Counted from the first letter of the stretch, positions 44,866-56,191 are shown. The stretch: DNA of 64,000 nucleotides from Stictocephala bisonia (GCA_035578905.1 JAQJVL010000327.1:124001-188000), one strand, 5' to 3'. Program-made: numbers and translations. Notes: generated by a model from the sequence alone, not told the origin.

Positions 44866-46620
44866 ATAATAATAATAAATATTTTCATTGCGGAACAATT
44901 TAATATTGCATGCAATCGTCAAGATATTATGAATAAATATTACTAAAATTTTCCATTCACTCCATGACATCTAGGACTCTTTCAAACATACAGAATGGTC
45001 ACATTCATTCAAATCTCATTCATTCGAATTTAGCACACTCTGGTCTCTTTGTCGGTCAGTCGGTTACCCAATCATGTGCCATAAACTCGTCAATGTTATA
45101 GAATACGTGAGTAATTAATGATGTTTTAGACGAGTTTTAAACGCCTTAAGCATTGGGGCACTTTTAATGTGATCAGGTAACTTGTTGAATAATTGAACTC
45201 CTGCCTGCGAGGGTAAATGTTCGTGAACTACCATCTTGTGTCTCCCAGTTCGGTAGTTCTCCCTGCCTCTAGTTTCATAAGGGTGTATGTCACTACCTCT
45301 TATGTGATTGCATCTAGACCTAAAGAATATGCATGTTTCTAAGATATAGAGGGAAGGTAGAGTCAACAGTTTTAAATTTATGAAGACTGGCTAGCACGAC
45401 TCTCTTCTATTCAATTTCGCGATTATTCGAACTGCTTTTTTTGCAGGACGAATACTTTGGACAGGTCTACGTTTGCGCAACCTCCCCACAGTACCAAGTA
45501 AGACAAGTGAGGGTAGATTACACCATAATACGCCGTTATCAGTATCTGAGTCGTGCAGTATTTGGATAGTTGTCTTAAAACATGGATGCCTGAGGTCAGC
45601 TTAGAACAAACATGGTCTACGTGACAGTCCCAAGTCATCCCTCGATTGAGATGAATTCCGAGGAATTTTGTTGAGTAGACTTTTTCAACCTCATTTTCAT
45701 CCAACATGATTGTTGGACTACAATCTGAGTCAGTCTGTCGCAAACAGTACTGTATGAATGATGATTTGACTGGATTTTTTTTTAAGGTTGAGCTCGTTGA
45801 AATGCTGAATTGAATTATTGAGCTCCATGAATGCAATCATTTCCAGTTCTGTGTTTGACTTTTCATTAAAAAAGAGAGTCGAGTCATCTGCGTACTGGAC
45901 GAGTTGTCCATGTTTCACAGATGAGCCAACGTCATGGACGTAGATCAGAAAGAGAAGAGGACTGAGAATGGAGCCCTGACGGACCCCGTATCCCAAAACC
46001 TCAACCTCCGATCGAACGTCTGAAATGCCTACATATTGTGTTCGATTACTAAGAAATGATTCAAGCCACCTAAAGGGCGTTCCTCGAATCCCGTAATGCT
46101 CTAGTTTGTGGATCAAGATGGAGTGAACAACACAGTCAAAGGCCTTCGATAAGTCGAGAAAGATACTGTGTAGTTCTTTGACATTCGAATCCTTCCACTA
46201 TCATTTCGACTAGACGCACTACTGCGTCTGTTGTCGATTTCCCACTTCAGAATCCAAATTGATTTTTTGATAGTAGGTTGTACTTTTTCATAAAATTTGA
46301 GATTCCAATAAGAAAAACCTTTTAAAAATCTTGCTAAAGGTAGGCAGGATTGAGATCGGGCGGTAATTTTGAGTGGAAAAAGAATCACCCTTTTTGAATG
46401 TCAGTGTGACCTTTGCTGTCTTGAGAGTGGAGGGAAACATTCCTGATTGAAAAGAGAGATTTATCATATGTACAAGTGGTTTCAGTAAATGATTTGAGCA
46501 TTGTTTAATAAGCCACGCTGAGACCTGATTTGAGTCATTTGATTTTTTTGATGGGAGATCTCTCATCACCCTGGCAGTTTCCTCCTCTGTGGTTGGAGTC
46601 AAGGCCATGGATGCAGTTGG
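44866..46620 (-). mobile_element. Non-LTR retrotransposon, minus strand, 5'-truncated
   Basis: On the minus strand the element contains reverse transcriptase, thumb and C-terminal regions, then a roughly 250-bp 3' UTR. It ends with a (TTA)n microsatellite tail that touches the 152-bp satellite. Short-repeat tails instead of poly-A fit some CR1-like or RTE-like elements. The clade is not settled. Confidence 0.8.
45115..46615 (-). pseudogene. Reverse transcriptase relic with YADD motif
   Basis: Reading the minus strand: SMALTPTTEEETARVMRDLP then KTAKVTLTFKKGD and NYRPISILPTFSKIF form the N-terminal RT block (46390-46610). A frameshifted stretch holds the palm region, with AFDKAFDxVxH replaced by broken frames at 46113-46300. 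LEHYGIRGTPFRWLESFLSN, GVRQGSILSPLLFLIYVHDV and LVQYADDSTLFF (catalytic YADD) follow at 45800-46116. The thumb (VYSTKFLGIHLNRGMTWDCH, GVIYPHLSYLVLWGG) ends near 45423. The C terminus lies at 45115-45366 (YETRGRENYRTG, GVQLFNKLPDHIKS). At least four frame breaks make it non-functional. Confidence 0.85.
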
Positions 46621-46624
46621 ACTT

Positions 46625-48260
46625 TGTAAGAAGATGCCGGGTAAAAGTAAAAGAAGATCTTTTACTTTTAAAAATGTGACCATCGCTGAACAGCATAGGT
46701 TTTGCTCAGGGATGTCCACTAACGTACCAGTGTTCACCCAATCTGTTTATTCTGTTTTCTCTCGACACCACCAGGTGGATTGTGTATATCTTGATGTTGC
46801 CAAAGCATTCGACAGAGTTAGCCATACTCACCTGGTTGCTAAACTCGGCACTGTAGGAATTACAAGCCCCATTCTCCATTGGTTCAAGAGTTACTTAACA
46901 GGACGCACTTCATAAGTAATGTTTGCTTTTGACCTATGGAGCTCCTTCGTACAGGTCGTATTTGGAATACCTCTAGGTTCTCTCCTGGACCCGTTTCTGT
47001 TTATTTTATAAATAAACGACATTGGAGAAATCATTGATTGTATGTTTTTTTGTCCACTGATGTTATAAATATTTATCATCAGCTTCAAAGGAGCTTGAGT
47101 AGAATTTCTCTGTAGTGCCAAACGAATGCTGTGGAGCTAAATGTAGCCAAATGTCAGGTGATAACGTTGGAAGATCTACTATGCTGAGATATTTTGACTA
47201 ACAACCTTCAAGGATCAACACTGAAGTGAGTTAAAGTTAGAGATTGTCTTATTTTACCAGAAGAAGTTAGGACTAAGAAACCCTCTCTAACACTTAACCA
47301 GGGGACCAACGGCTTAAGAGTGACTTCCGAACAACCCTTTTTTGTGTCGGAGATGCAACTTTAAGTTGGAGACACAGGGCCATGCTCTGGAGAGTGGTAT
47401 GCTGGCAGGGGAGATTGGAGAAGCATGATAATGTGGTGCAAATAAAAGAAGACAAAGCTCGGGAAGGAGGGTGTATTAAAGGCTTTGGACATCCCCCCCC
47501 CTTAAATAGGTTAGGTTCATTGGTTGCATAAAATTTGATGATACTTGTCGGTACCTATAACATTTGAAGGGGTAAAAAAGAGTTTTTTGTAACCTGTATC
47601 TTCTGATAGTATCTCAATTAGTCGTTGACGGCATAGGTTTTGCGGATAGATAAAACAGTATTTTTCGTATATCTAGCATTTGTTGGGTTTAATGAGAGTT
47701 GTTGGTCAATTGGATCTTCTAATGGTATCACAATAAGTCATCGAACATTGGCTCGCGTATCTAGAAATAACTTCTCTCTGGAAACAATCGTTCGTCCTAT
47801 AACTAAAGTATGGATCTTTCATATGGGCACCTCACCGGGTAGGTCATACCTATTCTCTTGAAGCTGTAAAAAACGTTTTCTTCATCTGATGGGTGTTAGA
47901 AGTGGTCTGAATTATCTTGATATCCATGTTCAAGAAATTGCGGGTCAACATAGTTTGTTTGATTTATCATTCTTCCAGAAGAACTGCCTGGAACCTAATT
48001 TTCCCCTACAATTTTTTTTATGGTTTGTGAGTTGTCAGAGCTTCTGTAACTGTTTGACATCCGGAGGGAACTCAACAATTACAGACTTTCGCCAAGCATC
48101 ATCATAGAAATTCTTATGCTTGTCACTGTACTGTACCTCGTTTCGTTTGGGTGATATTTCCTATCTGGAATTTTTCAAACTGAACCCTCAGGTCTTTAAA
48201 AGGCAAGAACTGACCGATACTTCTAGCCTTAATTCACCTTATTCTTTTAGTTTTATTGTA
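46625..48260 (+). mobile_element. Second non-LTR retrotransposon relic, plus strand, head to head
   Basis: The plus strand from 46625 encodes RT pieces different from those of the minus-strand neighbour, and the two 5' truncation points meet near 46620. The downstream half is badly decayed but retains C-terminal-like pieces to about 48230. Confidence 0.65.
46670..48230 (+). pseudogene. Decayed reverse transcriptase with intact palm segment
   Basis: VTIAEQHRFCSGMSTNVPVF then QVDCVYLDVAKAFDRVSHTH and LVAKLGTVGITSPILHWFKS, YLTGRT is the RT palm segment, with the first catalytic Asp in YLDVAKAFD. A stop follows at 46913. FGIPLGSLLDPFLFI and INDIGEIID at 46960-47040 match the GVPQGSLLGPLLF block. 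The FADD region is not recognisable. Around 47840-48000 traces such as LEAVKKRFL, RSGLNYLDI and QHSLFDLSF resemble the thumb, and RNSYACHCTVPR near 48105 the C terminus. The protein is thoroughly broken. Confidence 0.65.
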
Positions 48261-50100
48261 TTTATAACTCATTTATAGCTTTTATACTGTACATTTTGTT
48301 ATCAATTAATTTGTGAAGGATGTTTCTTTTGTTTTATTATTGTTTAGCGATAAGTTTTGTGATAAAATGATTCATTTGTAATTTAAATTATTTCTTTAAA
48401 TAAGTCATTGGTGAACAAGTTAGAAATCTATTGTCTATTGGTGTTAGTGTTGTACTAAGAAAATTTATATTTATATTAATTTAGTAGTTAGAAAATACAA
48501 TTTAAGAAAGTACTTGTAAAATAGTGTTGCCATTTAAATAAATAAAAGCATAGTCTTCCATATGTTTGTCACGATCCTCGTACATTCCATAGAAAAAAAA
48601 ATCCTTCCCTTGTTATTAACTATGAGAATATTAACATGTTCACTGATTCTATTCAAACTGTGGTTACAATTCACAAGGTGTTTGATTATTTAAGTATCCA
48701 GACAAATATTAAACATGGACCTTTGGAATGTCTGATAACACATTTCAATCTGGGGTTACTATTTTATTAGAATAAAATAATTTAATAAATCAGATAACTC
48801 TAAATTTAACTTTAAATAATTGACTTGAAATTTTTTTTGGAAATTTGACAAATTTATTTACTGTATTTACTTAGAACATTAGAACAATTACATTATGGCT
48901 TACCGATTGTAAACGAAAGTCGTAAAATTTACGATATGTTTGCCGAACGGGGTTGGGAGGTTTTTATGTCAGGGTACATGTCCCGACATCTAGGCGCCCG
49001 GATTTCCTGGAGGAATATCATATCTGTTAATAAGGATTCGTTTTCTTTTGCTAACGTTTTAAAATTATTATATTAACTGTCTACAAAAGACATATTATTT
49101 AAATGCAATCTATCACGGTAGACAATTCCAAAATATTTGATGAAATATTAAAATAGACAAAGTCGTTTTAAATAACCATAACTATTTGGTTGTTCATAAA
49201 ATTCACGTAACAGTGAAATGTATGAGATTTTCATATGTATGAGATTTTCGTGAGATTTTCATTTACCTCAGGTGAATAAATGTACAAGCGTAATAAGTGC
49301 TACAAAGCCACCATTCTGGCTTTGTATTTTCATTCTGGCTTTGTATTTTCTGACTGTACAGTATGTTTTTAATACAAGTAAATAATAACTTAATTTAACT
49401 TCTTAGATCATCTATTTACGATTTTTTATTGCATAAGTAGATTAATAGTCGTGAAACATATCTGAAGTAGGTCCTTTACGAAACATTATTTGTCCTATTA
49501 TTTTACTAAATGAGGTTATTCTAGTTTGTATTGTTTATTTTAATAGTCTATCACAATTTATTATAATTATAAAACAAAACTTTTTTACTTAAACAACACC
49601 TTATATGACACTGTTGATCAAATATTCATTTACGTTGAGTATTTTAATGTTTATTCTGGCATAACATTTGTATGTTAAGAGTCAATGTATGTAAATGATA
49701 TATACTAAATTAATATTTTTTCAAAATAGCCTGCATTTTGGAAACATGATTATTTAGTAGTATTCTAAATATACATTTATCTTGAAATATCTCATTACAC
49801 TAATCTCTTAATCAACTAGTTGTGGTCCTTTTATTTCACTGTGTATATTAGCTTTATAAACACAGTCATGATATTTGAATTGGCCCTAGTACACATAAAC
49901 ACATTGTTCACCTACGCATAAATTAACTTACATCCAAACTATACTAAATTTACTATAAAATATCTTACTATTTGTTAAGAGTTTTTATAAAGTTTTATCT
50001 ATGGTTGGTCTGAAGTTCTTTCTAGAGGGGAGAATCGAGCACGCTAATCACACTAAATGAAACATGTAATTTTGTTGAGAGTGGATATAAAATTAACTAT
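48261..50100. other. AT-rich non-coding stretch
   Basis: A GC-richer patch at 48945-49015 (GGGTTGGGAGGTTTTTATGT) and small duplications of TGTATGAGATTTTC (49216-49262) and CATTCTGGCTTTGTATTTTC (49312-49350) are present. No gene is recognised. Confidence 0.4.
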
Positions 50101-50101
50101 A

Positions 50102-50606
50102 CAGGGTGAGTCTCTACTGACACCATTAAGTTTACCTGTTTGTTGTACTTACAAAAAGGAACAAAAAAGTCCTTATTAACCTGTGTCCGATTCTCAACCG
50201 TTTGGCTGTAAGGGCTCATATTGTGTGTTTTTAAAATTACTTGACATTAACTCACTGATTGAGCTACAAAAACCAAAGCAAAACACCTACCAGATTTTTA
50301 TTGATACCATTGAAAAGATCGTTAAATTTTCTATAAACGTCAATCATTTTGCAAGCAAACGTAAATAAAAACTAGATTTCCTAGAGGAAGTTTATTAAAC
50401 AAATATGCAACATGTATTTTTCTTCAATTGTTTAAAACCCAATATCAGCACATAAATGTAGTCTAATTTAATGTAAAGTTAAGTAGAAAACTTCTCTCAC
50501 TAATAAGCTTGGAATAGATGTATAATTTAATTGGGTTGAATATCATGAAACCAAAAATAACACCTAAAATATTTCATAAAACATGGTTTATTCGGTTGCA
50601 TTTAAC
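50102..50606 (+). repeat. Left terminal inverted repeat
   Basis: It pairs with 53535-54038. The mirrored open frame at 50183-50368 (MSDSQPFGCKGSYCVF) appears in both repeats only because the repeats are copies of each other. Confidence 0.9.
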
Positions 50607-50909
50607 TACCAAACTCAACCTGTGCCTGTTTTTTGTTTTGCATGTAACTTCCGTAATGAGCTGATTGGACTATTATTTGAAATCCGCTGTTACACTGTTA
50701 TTATTATTCTGTACCTGAAATCAGCTGTTGTAATAATTACCCCATTTTGAACAATAGTTACTAATATTAGTCTGTGAAAACACAATCATCTTCTTTGGAC
50801 AATTTGGAAATATTTAATTTTACTGTTATACTTAAGCATAATTAGCTTAAAATTAGTGAGGATATTAGTATTTGTTCTATTGTGTCACAGAGAATACATT
50901 CGTTGATTT

Positions 50910-51742
50910 CCAGAGAGAAGAATTCCTGATGTAAGAACATGTGTAAGGGTTCATAATTTTCTGTGTGAAACTGGTAGATTTCCTGTCAATGACCGCTCCG
51001 TTGTTAACATCATACAAGATGTTGGGTTAGAGGAAGCTGTACTTGCCCAAGTCAAAAGAGATCCAAGAACAAGTACAAGAAGAATTGCTACTGAATGTGT
51101 AGTAAGTCAGTCGTTTGTGTCGAGACTCTTGCGTAAAAATCAAATACACCCATACCACTTTACTCGTGTCCAGACAATTAAACCCAGAGACACTCCTCTG
51201 AGACGTCAATTTTGTCAATGGGTTTTACAGCACGATAGTGCAGATTTTCTTAAAACAATCTTGTGGACAGATGAATCTACATTTACACGAGACGGTGTTT
51301 TTAACTACTACAATGAACACTTCTATGACACTGAAAACCCACACCTTTGTCGTGAATCACGGAGCCAAACTAGGTTTAAGTTAAACGTGTGGGTTGGACT
51401 GACAGGGGACAAGCTGATAGGTCCCTTACCTTGATATCCCTACATTATTAACTGGAGGAGTTCAATACCTTCAATTTCTAAATAATATCCTACCACACCT
51501 TCTCGAAGACTTGCCGTTGGAATTGCGTCGGCGCATTATTTTCCAGACAGAGATGGAGCACCACCACACTTCAACGTGTGCTGTTGCTTGGCCACCACGG
51601 TGCCCTGACATCAACCCTATTGATTACTACGTCTGGGGTTCTTTGAAGTAAGAAGTGTACAGAAGTGCAGTGTACAAACAGCCGAAGAATTGAGACATCG
51701 AATCGTGAGGGCTGTTAGACGCCTTAGAAATGAAATCAATCT
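50910..51742 (+). pseudogene. Mariner/Tc1-type transposase relic (5' part)
   Basis: From about 50915 an open frame reads RIPDVRTCVRVHNFLCETGR, FPVNDRSVVN, RDPRTSTRRIATECVVSQSF, VSRLLRKNQIHPYHFTRVQT, which is the paired helix-turn-helix part. It continues to TILWTDESTFTRDGVFN at about 51255-51305, with the first catalytic Asp in WTDES, and FKLNVWVGLTGDKLIGP, then breaks at 51434. LDIPTLLTGGVQYLQFLNNI and LPLELRRRIIFQ follow in another frame. RDGAPPHFN holds the second Asp (51548). A deletion joins it to VAWPPRCPDINPIDYYVWGS. The C-terminal end lies beyond a retrotransposon insertion at 53407-53454. Lesions and insertion make it inactive. Confidence 0.85.
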
Positions 51743-51778
51743 AAAGGCAAGTGTAAGGGAGTAGAGGAACCGAGTCCG
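51743..51778 (+). repeat. 36-bp target-site duplication, left copy
   Basis: AAAGGCAAGTGTAAGGGAGT and the following 16 bases are repeated exactly at 53370-53405, on the far side of the non-LTR insertion. Confidence 0.85.
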
Positions 51779-53369
51779 AGTCTAAAGGCAAGTGTCTTCG
51801 CAGGGGCAGCTGAGGTGTGCAGCTGACGGGCTTAGTGACCCCGCGGTACCCTGAACTCATTACCACACACCTAAGGACCGCACTGAGTCCTTAGAGAATG
51901 AACCGAGCATGGGAGCAGAGGGCAGCCTCACTGGCCAGCCCTTGTTTTCCATTGCTCGGGCCAAATCAATGTCGGGGAGGGGGCAGGTCTCTCTCCGATT
52001 CTGAATCCAACTTGGCTGAGGACCGCTCAGAGCCCTCAGACAAGGACCTTGGCACGGGGAACGAAGGTAGGGGCAGGCCAATCTGAAGTCCCCGCTGCTC
52101 GGGTCATGGGTTTGGCGGAGGGGGGCATGTCGCTCTCTGACCTCGAAAACATCCTTCTCGGAGCCCAGGCTCTGATCAGTCGATCGGACGGCTGAGGCTC
52201 TGAATAGGATGAAGATAGCCAGGAGAAGCACTCCTGGCAATCAGAGGAAAAGGCCTATAGGCCTCAACTGACTGATCACTGGAGGGGGTCCTGTACAGGT
52301 CACTCCTCAGTGGTCAATCTAGTAAAAGATGAGGTACTCTCAATGAGGTTTGACCTCATTGGGACTAAGTATCTTTCCACCAGACCCCATACTGTGGATT
52401 TTGGGTCGAGGGAGTACTGGGACGCTGTTACTAGCCCGGTTTCTACTCACGACCCATTTGTATGGTTCACAGACGGGTCAAGAATAGGCAACAGAGCTGG
52501 ATTTGGTGTCTATACTGGTGACCCTAGGACAAACGCGTGCGTGAGCCTGGGAGCGTATGGCACCGTGTTCCAAGCTGAAGTCGCCATACGTTCAGCGCAA
52601 ATTATGAAAGAGGTTTGCGGGAAACATATCCATATCCTCTCAGATAGTCGGGCGGCCTTGGGGGCCCTTGACTCCTGGAAGGTTTCGTCTGGTCTGGTCT
52701 GGGAGTGTGTGGAGTCCCTCAGCATCCTGGGTTCAAGAAATCAGGTCCTGCTGGAATGTATCCCAGGAAATAGGGTAATAGAAGGCAGCGTGCAGGCCGA
52801 TGCCTTGGCTAGGGAAGGCGCTATTAAGCCCTTCATTGGTCCTGAGCCGGCCTGCGGCGTTTCGACTGCAGCTGTCAAAATACCAACCAAAACTGGGTCC
52901 CAGACATCTGGAAAGATGGCGGCGGTTCCCAGGGCATGGACTCGACAAGCTTCTTGTCAGAAATCCTTCCCAGAAGTCAACAAAGTAACTTCTTGGGTTG
53001 AGTAAATTTTACGTAAAGTTGGTGGTGGGACTCATCACCGGTTACGGTAAATTCCGGAGGCATCTAAGAACAGTGGGACTCCTTATGGAGGATCCCATCT
53101 GTCGCCTCTGTGGGTTGGACGAAGAGTCTGTAGAACACACTGTCCGGGAGCGTGAGGCTCTTGGTGCCGGCAGAAGAGTACCTTTTGAAGGCTCACCTCT
53201 GGGACAGTTGGATATTACCAATCTAGTGAAGAAGCTCCTTGACTTGGTCAAGGGCAGCCAGCTTTACGACGATTAGGCACCGGGATTGGCACAAAAAGCC
53301 ATAGGCTTCGTTGGAAGGGTTGGCTGGACCAACTATATATCCCCTTTTAAACTAAAACTAAAAAAAAAA
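51779..53369 (+). mobile_element. GC-rich non-LTR retrotransposon with RNase H, internally deleted
   Basis: This insert has a far higher GC content than its surroundings and ends in a poly-A run just before the right target-site copy. It opens with 15 bp copied from the target (TCTAAAGGCAAGTGT at 51781-51795), then a non-coding leader of about 500 bp, followed directly by an RNase H domain and a C-terminal tail. Endonuclease and reverse transcriptase are missing, so leader and 3' coding part have been joined by a deletion. It is inserted in the mariner-type transposase and is therefore younger. An RNase H downstream of RT is typical of I/Loa-like clades. Confidence 0.85.
52310..53276 (+). pseudogene. 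RNase H and C-terminal tail of a non-LTR polyprotein
   Basis: The frame from 52310 gives about 231 codons. DPFVWFTDGSRIGNRAGFGV (about residues 47-66) has the first RNase H Asp. FQAEVAIRSAQIM has the Glu, HILSDSRAALGAL the second Asp, and VQADALAREGA the last Asp. All four catalytic acidic residues are present. After a one-base frameshift near 52995 the tail reads LSKFYVKLVVGLITGYGKFR, RHLRTVGL and CRLCGLDEESVEH. This last is the Cys/His knuckle usual after RNase H or RT in such elements. It stops at 53276. The domain alone cannot retrotranspose. Confidence 0.85.
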
Positions 53370-53405
53370 AAAGGCAAGTGTAAGGGAGTAGAGGAACCGA
53401 GTCCG
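53370..53405 (+). repeat. 36-bp target-site duplication, right copy
   Basis: An exact copy of 51743-51778. The first A's merge with the poly-A tail of the insert, so the true length could be 33-36 bp. Confidence 0.85.
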
Positions 53406-53406
53406 T

Positions 53407-53454
53407 ACCTGCATAAGGGAAAATGGTGGACATATTGAACACTTATTAAAGTAG
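53407..53454 (+). pseudogene. C-terminal end of the interrupted mariner-type transposase
   Basis: The frame reads TCIRENGGHIEHLLK and a stop, a typical C terminus for this transposase family. It shows that the insertion at 51779-53369 split one gene. Confidence 0.75.
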
Positions 53455-53534
53455 TTTTTGTTATAATAAAGCATGATTATCTACGTATTACAGTTATTAT
53501 GTTTATTATTACGTAAAAACTGAAAGTTTGTTTG

Positions 53535-54038
53535 TTAAATACAATCGAATAAACCATGTTTTAAGAAATATTTTAGGTGTTATTTTTGGTTTCATGATAT
53601 TCAACCCAATTAAATTATACATATATTCCAAGCTTATTAGTGAGAGAAGTTTTCTACTTAACTTTACATTAAATTAGACTACATTTATGTGCTGATATGG
53701 GGTCTTAAACAATTGGAGAAAAATACATGTTGCATATTTTTTTAATAAACTTCCTCTAGGAAATCTAGTTTTTATTGACATTTGCTTGCAAAATGATTGA
53801 CATTTATAGAAAATTTAACGATCTTTTCAATGGTATTAATAAAAATCTGGTAGGTGTTTTGCTTTGGTTTTTGTAGCTCAATCAGTGAGTTAATGTCAAG
53901 TAATTTTAAAAACACACAATATGAGCCCTTACAGCCAAACGGTTGAGAATCGGACACATGTTAAAAGGGACTTTTTTGTTCCTTTTTGTGAGTACAACAA
54001 ACAGGTAAATTTAATGGTGTCAGTAGAGACTCACCCTG
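53535..54038 (-). repeat. Right terminal inverted repeat
   Basis: It is the inverted partner of 50102-50606, ending in TCACCCTG followed by TA. Confidence 0.9.
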
Positions 54039-54178
54039 TATATAAACCGATCCGAGTAAAACCTTAGTTGATACCATTAAGTAATTGAGGAGATCTCAGT
54101 GGGTTTGATGCCAATAACGTGTCTCCGGAGAGAAGCTGGAAAGGATGACTTGAGGTGTGAATGAATTCAATCGGACCA

Positions 54179-54352
54179 ACTGTTTGTTAAGTTTTACTGT
54201 TTGTTAAGTTTTACTGTTTGTTAAGTTTTACGGTTTGTTAAGTTTTACTGTTTGTTAAGTTTTACTGTTTGTTAAGTTTTACTGTTTGTTAAGTTTTACG
54301 GTTTGTTAAGTTTTACTGTTTGTTAAGTTTTACTGTTTGTTAATTTTTACTT
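54179..54352 (+). repeat. 17-bp minisatellite, ten copies
   Basis: TTTGTTAAGTTTTACTG is repeated ten times, with ACGG replacing ACTG in two units. The last copy has AATTTT. Confidence 0.95.
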
Positions 54353-55684
54353 TAAGCCAGCGTATTTTTAAATTGGCCTCCAATTTATGTATTATATTAA
54401 AAAACTATCAATTGAAAACACCCATAAGTCACGAATCCAAACGTTTACTGTACGTTTCATTGGTATTAAAAAGTTGATAAATAACTATGATCTGAATACT
54501 AGCATCTAAGCTTTTAAATATTTAGAAGTTAAAGATTTTTATATTTTAAGTCTTTCTTACAGTATTATTTTAAGTATTTAGACAGTGTTTTAATAGTAAG
54601 AAAATCTCTTTAAAAATAATTAGTACTAGATTTTTTAAGATGCTTAACAAGTATTCGTTATTTTATGTTTTTCATCCTTACTATTGGCCACACTACTTAA
54701 CAAATGAAAAAAATGTATTGATTGAAATGTGTTTGTGTTAGTTGGAAATAAATTAATGTATTCATTTACATTAATTGTCTACCTTACTTTAGCTCTTTGT
54801 AAAACATTTTTTTTTTTTTAACTGTTTATTAGTACTTATCTAGAGTCTACAAAGAATATTTGTGCCAAGTTTGATGGTCCAAAGCCTTATGGATTTTCTG
54901 AAATCAGTAAGTTAATAGTATTTTGTATATTTATAAATTTAATGAAGTAGATTATTCTTTTACAACAACATTAATTATTTTAATCAGATTGAATTAACAA
55001 TTAATGTTGGTTGTGATAAAGAAAGAATAACGCAGACTTAATATAATAAATATTTGATAGCCAGCAGAAAGTAAAGAATTCTGTTTAATCTATAATCACT
55101 AGTCAAACTCTATGAAAACGCTATAATAAATAGCAGATGTTTTCGCTATAAAATGACAAAACAAATGTATGTTCCAAATTTGTAGAATATATGGTAAACA
55201 ATAAAATAATAAATTATTTAAAACTGATTTTTATTTCTAAACGTTCATTTCTATTAAGTAAAACGTCATATAAATTTTAATAAAATGTTTTTGTTTAGTT
55301 TTATTACAAAATGTATTAAAAATGGTTTGGTTCATAAGTAAATATAGATAGGAACAATGAAATATATTGACACTAATAATAGATTTTACGACCACTGTAA
55401 AATTAAACATATTCAATATTAATCGTATTTCCTATACTTTAACACGATGATATTATGAAACAGAAAAATCAACGTTTTCTAGATGTGTTATTCCAGTTTA
55501 TTTCATTATGCACACACCCGTAACACAGCTGTCATCCTCGCCCACCTCTAATGGTAGTTTCCGGTTCCCCTCTGGTCTACCGTCACTTCCACCCACTATA
55601 TGTGCACTATATAAAATGAAGATAGCATTACTTCTCTTATTGTTTACTCAAAAGCATATTTAGAAACATACATTACCATTATGG
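54353..55684. other. AT-rich non-coding stretch with a C/T-rich block
   Basis: The pyrimidine-rich block at 55505-55595 is followed by CTATATAAAATG at 55607-55618, which could be a TATA box. No exon with good signals follows. Nothing else is recognised. Confidence 0.3.
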
Positions 55685-56191
55685 TTAATTTGTCGTCAAT
55701 GTTCTTTGAATGTTGCGTATTTCAATAATGACAATTTTATTATCGAATTTCCGAAATTGAAATCCGTTACACGTAAACCAATATTTAAAGTGAATTTCTT
55801 TGATTTTAAGGGATAAAACGATAAAATACTTAAGTGGTTTACTTGTTTTAACTATAAAGATGCCAATATTCAGCGATAATGCGCAGTTATTCCTTGAATA
55901 CGACTTTTTATAATGTCGCCTGCACCACATCATCCATACAGACAGGAGCCTAATGTTACACTGCTCTTTATTATACCGTACTCTCGTTTGTTTAGGTGTG
56001 AGTATCACCATTATGATCAACAAAATTACATAACCTAACAAGTAGATAGATACCTTCGTACGGTAGCCATTGATCTGGTATAATATAAAGGGAAAGATCC
56101 AAATTTTCAAAGAAAAGATGGAAATAAATAAGGCATATAAATGAACAAATTCTCTTACAAGTTTTTGTTTGTAAGGCTGCATGATTTTCAA
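55685..56191 (-). other. Unassigned 168-codon open frame
   Basis: This is the longest open frame in the window that does not belong to a recognised transposon or repeat. It is rich in Ile, Lys, Phe, Tyr and Leu, as expected for an AT-rich chance frame, and has a hydrophobic stretch (YLLGYVILLIIMVILTP, about residues 50-66) that could span a membrane. I recognise no domain, and no splice or promoter signals support it. An exon of an unknown membrane protein is possible but not favoured. Confidence 0.15.

Larger units (their letters stand above)
50102..54038. mobile_element. Mariner/Tc1-type transposon with about 500-bp inverted repeats
   Basis: The ends CAGGGTGAGTCTCTACTGAC (50102) and its inverse (ending at 54038) are flanked by TA on both sides, the target duplication of the Tc1/mariner superfamily. 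The inverted repeats extend inward for about 500 bp: 50102-50606 against 53535-54038, with only scattered differences. The interior carries a transposase relic and is interrupted by a non-LTR element (51779-53369). Without that insertion the element would be about 2.3 kb. Confidence 0.9.

Noticed and set aside
45730..46915. Twin priming of a single LINE to explain the opposing RT fragments
   Set aside because: Both fragments include the same part of the RT palm, and their sequences differ, so they are separate insertions.
50183..50368. Two copies of a 61-codon frame (also at 53772-53957, minus)
   Set aside because: The duplication follows from the transposon's inverted repeats, and the frame lies outside the transposase.
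51860..52240. Minus-strand frame of 126 codons in the GC-rich insert
   Set aside because: It lies in the leader of the non-LTR element and the opposite strand. High GC content explains the lack of stops.
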